From Microcaldota archaeon (GTDB lineage Archaea > Micrarchaeota > Micrarchaeia > Anstonellales > Anstonellaceae), in the NCBI GenBank assembly GCA_023248455.1, contig JAHFEN010000068.1:1-5279 (forward strand): DNA of 5,279 bases, given 5' to 3'. The notes beneath the pieces were generated by a model. The model had not been told where the DNA came from. It made no database searches and saw nothing but the letters and a program-made list of their open reading frames with translations. Positions 1 through 4,550 of this stretch are shown here, one piece after another; within the stretch, counting starts at the first letter, position 1, and every line of letters starts with the position of its first letter. A program made the translations under genes and the position numbers.

Positions 1-1025
1 AAAACCAAGATGGCAATCACTATCACTACTGGCACAAAATATGCGCTGATGGTATCTGCGAACCGCTGTATTGGAGCGCGGCTCCCCTGAGCCTCTTCAA
101 CAAGTCGTACTATCTGTGCAAGTGTTGTCTCCTTGCCGACTTTCATTGCCTTGAAGGTGAGAGTTCCATGCTTGTTTATCGAGCCTGCTATTACTTTGCT
201 GCCTTTTGTCTTTTCAACCGGAATTGACTCCCCAGTTATCAAACTCTCATCTACTGAGGAGTCGCCTTCGAGAACAAGTCCGTCTACAGGTACGCGCTCG
301 CCTGGCTTAACTATCACCAAGTCGCCAACCGCCACGTCGGATGACGGAATCTCCAACTCCTTGCCTTTGCGTATGACGTGCGCCATTTTTGGCGAAAGGT
401 CCATCAGTTTGCGGATTGCCTCGCTGGTTCTGCCTTTTGCAACCGCTTCCAGGTATTTTCCAAGTATGACAAGCGTGATGAGCGATGCTGAAACTTCAAA
501 GTATTGTTCTTGCACCAGCCCTGCAAGTGCCGCGATTGAAAAGAGGTAGGCTGCACTGGTGCCAACTGCTATGAGCGTGTCCATCGAGGCTGTACGATTG
601 CGGGCTGCCGATATTGCACCTTGGTAAAAGCCCCTGCCCACAATGAACTGCACAGGTGTAGAAAGTGCAAATAGCAGCCATAGGCGGTACGGGAATTCCA
701 TCAGGAACATGCCGAGTGCTATTGCCGGTATCGAAAGGACTGCGCCGATGAGGAGCTTCTGCTTGAGTTCCTTTATTTCGTGCTCGCGCTCCTTTTTTTC
801 GCGCTCGGAATCAAATCCAGGCACGGCTTTGTACCCAAGGGAGGCGACTTTTTCCAAAAGCTGCTGCTGGCTCACGAGCTTTTCATCGTATTCGACCTGC
901 GCTCTTGCTGCCGCATAGTTGACATTGGCCTTCAGCACGCCGGGTGTTTTTGACAAGCCCTTATTGATTAGCGATGCACAGCTTGCGCAGTGCATACCGT
1001 TTATGGTGAAGTCCTCTTTTTTCAT
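1..1025 (-). CDS. copA: CopA-type copper-translocating P1B ATPase, N-terminal 341 residues (gene runs off the window start)
   Basis: Heavy-metal P-type ATPase, expected to export Cu(I) across the cytoplasmic membrane using ATP. An N-terminal HMA domain (about residues 4-70) carries the metal site GMHCASC at 10-16. A charged linker (72-90) leads to membrane helices near 91-109, 113-131, 149-168 and 177-195. The segment MDTLIAVGTSAAY (148-160) is typical of the Cu(I) subgroup P1B-1. The actuator domain follows, with KPGERVPVDG at 240-249 and the dephosphorylation motif TGES at 264-267. The frame leaves the window inside the next helix, so the CPC ion-site motif, the DKTG phosphorylation site and the nucleotide-binding domain cannot be seen. 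Copper specificity therefore rests on the HMA and helix signatures. The ATG at 1023-1025 is chosen because GAGGAGG lies 8 bases upstream. It is last in the leftward copper operon within this window. An intact gene is likely but unproven. Confidence 0.93.
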   Translation of the reverse strand, partial: MKKEDFTINGMHCASCASLINKGLSKTPGVLKANVNYAAARAQVEYDEKLVSQQQLLEKVASLGYKAVPGFDSEREKKEREHEIKELKQKLLIGAVLSIPAIALGMFLMEFPYRLWLLFALSTPVQFIVGRGFYQGAISAARNRTASMDTLIAVGTSAAYLFSIAALAGLVQEQYFEVSASLITLVILGKYLEAVAKGRTSEAIRKLMDLSPKMAHVIRKGKELEIPSSDVAVGDLVIVKPGERVPVDGLVLEGDSSVDESLITGESIPVEKTKGSKVIAGSINKHGTLTFKAMKVGKETTLAQIVRLVEEAQGSRAPIQRFADTISAYFVPVVIVIAILV

Positions 1026-1063
1026 AGCATTAGCCTCCTCTAGCCCAAGCTTTGTTTTTCATC

Positions 1064-1072
1064 TTAAAATAT
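1064..1072 (-). promoter_or_regulatory. Possible internal TATA element for copA
   Basis: On the minus strand the 63-base gap before copA contains ATATTTTAA, preceded by the purine-rich AAAGAAAGG, which resembles an archaeal BRE plus TATA box. Initiation about 25 bases downstream would fall near 1042, just upstream of the copA Shine-Dalgarno at 1034-1040. This is the only sizeable gap in the operon. It could allow copA to be transcribed separately, but short AT-rich matches are common, so it is tentative. Confidence 0.35.
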
Positions 1073-1088
1073 CCTTTCTTTGGAATGC

Positions 1089-1628
1089 TCAGCCGCCGCA
1101 CCCGCAGCCTCCTCCTACTCCGCACGAGCCCCCGGATGCTTTAGGGGCGGTTCCAGTGAATGCCGCAACCGTTCCGTCCGTATCTTCCACGACTATTGTG
1201 CCGCGGTACATTCCCATTGAGCAGGAGAAACTGAACTTTCCCGACTGGGAAGGCGTAAATTCGATTATGTTGTCTCCCTGCCTCACGACTTTTCGCACGC
1301 CAAAGTCAGGCATCACTATGCTTTTTGAGCACCCAGGCATTGCACTTATGTCCGCTACCAGTCGAACGGGGATTCCTTTTTTCACGCGGATTGGATTCGG
1401 CTGGTATGTCCCGCCCTGCACACTGAGCGTTATCTCCTGCACGCCGCCATTAACAGGCGCGAGCTGACCTCCAGATGGAGCTGGCACCTGCGCAGCCACC
1501 TGCTGCTGGGAAGTGCCTCCTTGCGGCGATGCATTTACTGGCTGCACCAGCCCCCCAAATGTGATGAAAAGCGTGAAGCCTGCCACGACAAGTACCACCA
1601 TTGCCCAGAATAATTTTTCAGCGTCCAT
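1089..1628 (-). CDS. Membrane-anchored cupredoxin-like copper protein with Cys/Gly-rich tail
   Basis: 179 residues. An N-terminal hydrophobic helix (about 4-27) probably serves as an uncleaved anchor placing the rest outside the cell. A Gly/Gln/Pro/Ala-rich linker (34-62) follows, then a single cupredoxin-type beta domain (about 65-150). Likely ligands are C100 (in PGCSKSIVMPDFG) and C136 with M138 or M140 (in FSCSMGMYRG). The usual first ligand His is replaced by Cys, a variant seen in cupredoxin_1-type proteins that sit beside copper ATPases. The C-terminus ends in a flexible Gly-rich tail with C169, C175 and C177 (SCGVGGGCGCGG), a possible extra Cu(I) site. Start: a GTG three codons upstream overlaps the GGAGG motif and is unlikely; the ATG at 1626-1628 has GGAGG 8 bases upstream (1637-1641). 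That motif overlaps the TAG stop of the preceding gene, suggesting translational coupling. Role in copper binding or delivery is inferred from fold and context. Confidence 0.85.
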   Translation of the reverse strand: MDAEKLFWAMVVLVVAGFTLFITFGGLVQPVNASPQGGTSQQQVAAQVPAPSGGQLAPVNGGVQEITLSVQGGTYQPNPIRVKKGIPVRLVADISAMPGCSKSIVMPDFGVRKVVRQGDNIIEFTPSQSGKFSFSCSMGMYRGTIVVEDTDGTVAAFTGTAPKASGGSCGVGGGCGCGG

Positions 1629-1640
1629 TCCAAACACCTC

Positions 1641-2576
1641 CTATATCGTAATCGGGCCACGTGGGCCGAAGAGCATTATTATTGCTGAAACTAGCACTAG
1701 CAAAAGCGTAAGGGAGAAGAATTGGGAAAACGGCATCAGCTCCTTTTCTCCCCGCTTTCCAGCCGAATTGTAAATCATGTAGGTCAAGCCCGCAAGTATT
1801 GCAATGCAGGATGCTACGAATATGGGCATGAAAAGCAATACCCGGTCTGCAAGCATCATCACCGTGAGCATCGCACCCATCGTGCCACCCATCAAACCAG
1901 CCATCATGCCCTCCATCACACCCATTATGCCGCAGCACTTGCCGGCCCATGCGCCTGTCAGTATGCCTACAGCCATCCCGAATACCGAGCCGACGAACAT
2001 TCCATTCGTAGCGCCAACCACCGCGCCGAACAGGAAGCCAGCCATCATGCCGATTGTCATGCCGACCATCATGCCCTCCATGCAGGTAAAATCAACCTTG
2101 TGCGAGCGGTAGTGCGACATTGAAGCAGTGACTGCGACTGCTGAAATTGCAGAATAGAAAAGAAACGGGAGCCGCGTGCCAAATCCCTGCATTCCGCGAA
2201 AAACTAGAAGGTAGCCAAAGAACCCGATGAAGAGGATAACGACGAAGCTGAAAAGAGACATTTTGAGTATGGCACGCTCTGCCCAAAGCTCATCTTCGCT
2301 TGAAAAAAGCTTTTTTACAAAAATCTTGATTTGCCGCTCGAATGGCTCTGCCCTGGCGAGTTCTTCCTTTGTTTCACCTAGGTTATAGCCTGCAGCAATT
2401 ATCGCATCCTTTATTTTCTCAAACGAGCTTTCGCCATCCGGGTAGTCGATAACTGCCTTCCCCTCCTGTGCATTTACAGCGTGAACCTTGCCGCCTGCAG
2501 ATTCGACTGCCTTGGAAACCAGCATCTCGCATGACGCACAGGTCATCCCGCTGACATATATCGTTTTCTTTTCCAT
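1641..2576 (-). CDS. HMA domain fused to a Met/Gly-rich polytopic membrane protein
   Basis: 311 residues. The N-terminus is a clear HMA metal-binding domain (residues 4-66) with GMTCASC at 10-16. An amphipathic linker (70-100) is followed by hydrophobic segments at about 105-126, 137-152, 168-190, 192-212, 215-242, 246-268 and 286-304. From C165 to M241 there are 17 methionines in 77 residues among regularly spaced glycines, plus C165, C214 and C215. MEGMM occurs at 166-170 and again at 221-225. This composition suggests tightly packed glycine-zipper helices lining a soft-metal site. I do not recognise a named family for the membrane part; related Met/Gly-rich segments occur in other prokaryotic metal-resistance membrane proteins. 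Start ATG at 2574-2576 has AAGGTG upstream. The gene begins 11 bases after the small HMA gene and its TAG overlaps the cupredoxin ribosome site. Plausible roles are Cu(I) channel, exporter or membrane store; none is shown by the sequence alone. Confidence 0.85.
   Translation of the reverse strand: MEKKTIYVSGMTCASCEMLVSKAVESAGGKVHAVNAQEGKAVIDYPDGESSFEKIKDAIIAAGYNLGETKEELARAEPFERQIKIFVKKLFSSEDELWAERAILKMSLFSFVVILFIGFFGYLLVFRGMQGFGTRLPFLFYSAISAVAVTASMSHYRSHKVDFTCMEGMMVGMTIGMMAGFLFGAVVGATNGMFVGSVFGMAVGILTGAWAGKCCGIMGVMEGMMAGLMGGTMGAMLTVMMLADRVLLFMPIFVASCIAILAGLTYMIYNSAGKRGEKELMPFSQFFSLTLLLVLVSAIIMLFGPRGPITI
1901..2081 (-). repeat. 16-bp exact direct repeat coding MEGMM inside the Met-rich membrane gene
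   Basis: CCATCATGCCCTCCAT occurs at 1901-1916 and at 2066-2081. The copies are 165 bases apart, exactly 55 codons, and code the same MEGMM motif in the same frame. The residues after each copy are both Met/Gly-rich but not identical. This fits either an old in-frame duplication of a helix-pair unit or convergent low-complexity coding. Confidence 0.7.
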
Positions 2577-2587
2577 TTTTGCACCTT

Positions 2588-2788
2588 TTATTGCACGTTG
2601 TAGCCGTTCTGGGTGATTGCTTTCTTCACAGCGTTTGCATCGAATCCTTCACCATCTACTTCCAAAATGCCTGTTTTGTGGTTTGCTTTCACGGATTTAA
2701 CCCCAGCTATTTCTCCGATGTCCATCTGGAGAACTTTTTCGCAGCTTGGGCAGTGCATGCCGTTTACCTTGAATCTTTTTTTTGCCAT
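2588..2788 (-). CDS. copZ: Stand-alone HMA-domain copper chaperone (CopZ-like)
   Basis: 66 residues, essentially one complete heavy-metal-associated (HMA) domain with a ferredoxin-like fold and the metal site GMHCPSC at residues 10-16. The tail AITQNGYNVQ matches the final helix and strand of the domain. Such proteins carry Cu(I) in the cytoplasm and hand it to the HMA domain of CopA-type ATPases; both that ATPase and another HMA protein lie downstream in the same operon. The start at 2786-2788 is preferred because a GGGGGG Shine-Dalgarno lies 6 bases upstream. An in-frame ATG at 2807-2809 would add seven residues and overlap the stop of the preceding gene as ATGA, so it remains possible. The gene symbol reflects domain and context rather than close identity to a characterised protein. 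Confidence 0.88.
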   Translation of the reverse strand: MAKKRFKVNGMHCPSCEKVLQMDIGEIAGVKSVKANHKTGILEVDGEGFDANAVKKAITQNGYNVQ

Positions 2789-2805
2789 GATAAACCCCCC
2801 ATCAT

Positions 2806-3468
2806 TCATCCATTCTTTTGCAGTTCCTTCCTCATTTCTAGAAATTCCTTTTTCGAAATCTCGCCTATTGCATATCGTTTTTCCAATATTTCAAGCGGGG
2901 ACCGGGATTTTCCTGTTGTGCACCTGATGAGGCTGTAAATGACCACAACCAGTCCAACTAATAGCAGCGCCAAGAAAACATTTCCAACAATAGACCATGT
3001 GCTATATTGGTTCATCATCCCACCGTACCACGAACCCATCATGCCTCCTTGTTGTGTAAATGTACCCTGCCCCATCATCCCCCGGAATGCGCTGCTTAAC
3101 CCACTATAGTTTGCGATGCCAGTGCCTGTGAGCCTGCCCATCATCGGCGCGAGTCCCATCATCCCGGCGTATGTTACCTGGGTGTCTGCTTTGCCGCAGT
3201 AAAGAACCTCGGCCATCTGTATGTGCGCCTGCCGCAGGCTTTCTGAGCCCTCGCCGCCCATCATCCTTTCCATCGCAGCGTGCTGGGCGCCAGGGTGCAA
3301 TTGTTCCATATAATAATCCCCTATTGCCTCCAGCTGCCCCTCGGAAAGATTGCCGCAACTCACGTTCGAATCAGCAAGCTGCTTGCCCTGCGTAATCATG
3401 TCGTCTGCCTGCGCATACGCGGAAGCCAGCAGGATTGCAACAAAAAACCCAAGCATTATTTTTTTCAT
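2806..3468 (-). CDS. Secreted/anchored Met-pair-rich protein with C-terminal SHOCT domain, probable copper binding
   Basis: 220 residues, first gene of the leftward operon. A signal peptide is clear at 1-21 (KK, hydrophobic core, then AYAQA before DD). The exported part (22-155) has C38 and C91, which could pair or bind metal. It also has a helical segment with DYYMEQLHPG, H63, MERMM and GGEGSESLRQAHIQM (51-85). Six Met-Met pairs lie at 69-70, 103-104, 109-110, 131-132, 143-144 and 151-152. A single helix (about 157-180) is followed by a SHOCT motif (191-217, PLEILEKRYAIGEISKKEF) that should lie in the cytoplasm. The DYYMEQLHPG/MMGGEGSESLR block resembles other uncharacterised SHOCT proteins with exported Met-rich parts. 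A longer frame extends upstream to 3621 but covers the promoter; ATG 3466-3468 has GAGGT 7 bases upstream and begins the signal peptide. A role as external Cu(I) sponge or sensor is inference. Confidence 0.85.
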   Translation of the reverse strand: MKKIMLGFFVAILLASAYAQADDMITQGKQLADSNVSCGNLSEGQLEAIGDYYMEQLHPGAQHAAMERMMGGEGSESLRQAHIQMAEVLYCGKADTQVTYAGMMGLAPMMGRLTGTGIANYSGLSSAFRGMMGQGTFTQQGGMMGSWYGGMMNQYSTWSIVGNVFLALLLVGLVVVIYSLIRCTTGKSRSPLEILEKRYAIGEISKKEFLEMRKELQKNG

Positions 3469-3523
3469 TCCACTTACCTCATCTTGTTCAGGACACAATC
3501 CTTGAACACTTGCGTACGGAAGG

Positions 3524-3538
3524 AAACCGAAACGGTTT
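3524..3538. promoter_or_regulatory. Inverted repeat overlapping BRE/TATA
   Basis: AAACCG-AAA-CGGTTT is a perfect 6-bp inverted repeat with a 3-base spacer. It covers the BRE position and the first three bases of the TATA element of the regulator promoter. It contains two GAAAC pentamers (3523-3527 and 3529-3533), shared with the downstream dyad. A protein bound here would compete with TBP/TFB on one side. Confidence 0.45.
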
Positions 3539-3544
3539 AAATAT
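3536..3544. promoter_or_regulatory. Divergent promoter core: near-symmetric TATA element
   Basis: TTTAAATAT lies in the 122-base gap between two divergent genes. On the plus strand it is TTTAAATA with a BRE-like CGAAAC upstream; initiation about 25 bases on falls near 3565, giving a leader of about 25 bases to the regulator ATG at 3591. On the minus strand ATATTTAAA could serve the copper operon, with initiation near 3512 and a leader of about 45 bases. No other convincing TATA box is visible in the gap, so one element may serve both directions. Assignment to the plus direction is the firmer of the two. Confidence 0.6.
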
Positions 3545-3551
3545 GTACTTG

Positions 3552-3565
3552 TGAAACTGGTTTCA
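3552..3565. promoter_or_regulatory. Operator candidate TGAAAC-N2-GTTTCA
   Basis: This is a perfect 6-bp dyad with a TG spacer, placed 8 bases after the TATA element and ending at the predicted transcription start of the regulator gene. GTTTCA recurs at 3576-3581 and 3585-3590. The spacing suits a winged-helix dimer acting as an autorepressor, and its position upstream of the TATA for the minus strand would suit activation or repression of the copper operon. Binding is not shown by sequence. Confidence 0.55.
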
Positions 3566-3590
3566 TAGGGGAGAAGTTTCAGGTGTTTCA

Positions 3591-4124
3591 ATGGATTTTG
3601 GTGAAAACAAGACACTAGCATCTATTATAGTGGTGCTGCTCCTGATGTTCGCAGCCGCAGTTTTCTTCTATAACAGAACGTTGAATGACCTTGCAGGAGG
3701 AAGCTGCAGCGACAGCAGTGTCAACTGCCCGCACGAGAAGATAGTTGAGACACAGAACATTGTGATCGCTGTGCTGATTGGCGTGCTGATAATAGTAGCA
3801 GGAGGATTGGCATATGTGGTTTATCGAAAGAAAAAAGGGCAGATCGAAGCAGGGCAGTCAGCACTCCATCACTACGAGCATGCACACGACCTGCATCAGG
3901 TTCCGCAAGAAAAGAAACCTATTGACAAGTCAAAGCTCGATGACGATGAAAAAAAAGTAATTTCCATACTGGAAAGCGCCCAGGGCTCGACCTTCCAGTA
4001 TGAAATGATAAAACGTTCCGGGTTCTCCAAGGTGAAAGTCTCACGGGTGCTGGACAAATTGGAGCAGAAAGGGCTGATTGAACGCAAGAGGCGCGGAATG
4101 GCGAACCTTGTTGTCATAAAGTGA
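3591..4124 (+). CDS. Membrane-anchored winged-helix transcriptional regulator (COG2512-like), divergent from the copper operon
   Basis: 177 residues. Helix 1 (9-27) and helix 2 (56-78) flank a short outside loop holding an N28-R-T sequon, C39, C46 and H48 (SCSDSSVNCPHEK). After a basic stop-transfer stretch comes a cytoplasmic linker with clustered histidines H93, H94, H97, H99 and H102. A winged helix-turn-helix domain (116-177) ends the protein; its recognition helix is about 146-158 (SKVKVSRVLDKLE) and its wing contains RKRRGMANLVV. The architecture matches archaeal predicted membrane-associated transcription regulators. ATG 3591 has AGGTG 5 bases upstream and begins directly after the last GTTTCA repeat. 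Divergent placement makes it the likely regulator of the copper genes and of itself. Sensing copper or thiol state through the Cys/His loop is inference; it could also sense envelope stress or another metal. Confidence 0.85.
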   Translation: MDFGENKTLASIIVVLLLMFAAAVFFYNRTLNDLAGGSCSDSSVNCPHEKIVETQNIVIAVLIGVLIIVAGGLAYVVYRKKKGQIEAGQSALHHYEHAHDLHQVPQEKKPIDKSKLDDDEKKVISILESAQGSTFQYEMIKRSGFSKVKVSRVLDKLEQKGLIERKRRGMANLVVIK

Positions 4125-4348
4125 AACGGTGGAGCCCGCAATATGCCCTAATCTAGTTTTGGGCAACCCACCTGAAAAACCTCACAGGAGCAAATGATCG
4201 GATTTATTTCCTCGAAGAGAATCTGGTCCCTGCTTTTGTTCTGTGTGGCTGATGAAGCCTCCACTGCAGTGGAATTGTTCGAAGTTCCCTGACGATTTAG
4301 CGCGGTATTTGGGTGGTTTTGCAAAACTTGGGGAATGTTTGTGGAATT
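4125..4348. other. Gap between the convergent regulator and lipoprotein genes
   Basis: No independent plus-strand gene or RNA gene is visible here. On the minus strand the small exported-protein frame continues through almost all of it, from just after a TAA at 4349-4351 down to a TAG at 4148-4150; this is annotated separately. A weak hairpin TGCCC/GGGCA (4144-4148 with 4161-4165) lies between the two convergent 3' ends, with a TTTT stretch inside the loop. A perfect palindrome lies at 4260-4273. Confidence 0.5.
4148..4348 (-). pseudogene. Open in-frame continuation of the small exported-protein gene after a TAA
   Basis: After the TAA at 4349-4351 the same frame stays open for 66 codons to a TAG at 4148-4150. 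The product would be Asn/Ser/Thr/Gln-rich at first (NSTNIPQVLQNHPNTALN, then GTSNNSTAVEASSATQNKS), like an extracellular linker. It would end in DQILFEEINPIICSCEVFQ with three cysteines (CSC and a later GC) before the stop. NNSTA occurs at codons 58-62 before the TAA and at 91-95 after it, coded by a near-identical 15-base repeat. Joining both parts would give 132 amino acids plus one stop and would close the gap to the convergent gene to 23 bases. It is either a nonsense-interrupted gene, a sequence error, or chance; it has no start of its own. Confidence 0.45.
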
Positions 4349-4378
4349 TTACGGGCCTTGCCATGCAGTTGAATTGTT
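4265..4378 (-). repeat. 15-bp near-identical repeat coding NNSTA on both sides of an in-frame stop
   Basis: Plus-strand TGCAGTGGAATTGTT (4265-4279) and TGCAGTTGAATTGTT (4364-4378) differ at one base. They are 99 bases, or 33 codons, apart. In the minus-strand frame both read NNSTA, and the one difference is a synonymous Ser codon change (TCC versus TCA). Confidence 0.75.
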
Positions 4379-4549
4379 TTTCACAAGCTTTGCCGAACCA
4401 ACGCACGCATTGATTTCGCCATCAGAATGGCATCCGCTCCCCATCTCTTTTGACTTCCAGGTTGGTCCTGTGCCAATGCAGCCGAGTGAAAAAACAGCAA
4501 GCAGCAGCAAGATAGCAACTGCACACCTCTTAAAAATTGCGTATCTCAT
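4349..4549 (-). CDS. Small exported or lipoprotein-like Cys-containing protein, possibly truncated
   Basis: 66 residues before the TAA. The N-terminus MRYAIFKRC is basic and followed by a strong hydrophobic core (11-22), then LGC at 22-24. This resembles a signal peptide with a loose lipobox (SLGC; the -3 position is Ser rather than the usual Leu). The mature part has C40-H41 and C49 (SGCHSDGEINACVG) and ends in KNNSTAWQGP. No family recognised. The ATG at 4547-4549 is chosen because GGGGGGA lies about 6 bases upstream; an in-frame ATG five codons earlier would overlap that motif. It starts one base after the TGA of the membrane-protein gene, so the two are probably co-translated. The frame continues after the stop (see 4148-4348), so the original product may have been twice as long. 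Cysteines and location suggest an extracytoplasmic metal or redox role, but this is speculative. Confidence 0.6.
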   Translation of the reverse strand: MRYAIFKRCAVAILLLLAVFSLGCIGTGPTWKSKEMGSGCHSDGEINACVGSAKLVKNNSTAWQGP

Positions 4550-4550
4550 C

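Noticed and set aside
1030..1062. Ten-codon minus-strand frame MKNKAWARGG ahead of copA
   Set aside because: It has no clear ribosome site of its own and its last codons are the copA Shine-Dalgarno. The length is within chance; a leader-peptide role cannot be supported.
1804..2112. Plus-strand frames opposite the Met-rich membrane gene, Met/Pro/Ile- and His-rich
   Set aside because: Their unusual composition is the mirror of ATG/GGN codons on the other strand; no ribosome sites and no domain.
3469..3621. Upstream extension of the SHOCT protein frame through the divergent promoter
   Set aside because: It would bury the signal peptide internally and cover the TATA and operator region; the ATG at 3466-3468 has a good ribosome site and begins a clear signal peptide.
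4144..4165. Hairpin TGCCC/GGGCA as a terminator
   Set aside because: The stem is only 5 bp with a 12-base loop and no T-run after it on either strand; archaeal terminators are mainly T-tracts.
4182..4406. Minus-strand frame of 74 codons overlapping the exported-protein gene
   Set aside because: No signal, domain or ribosome site; the alternative frame carries the NNSTA repeat and matches the upstream exported protein.
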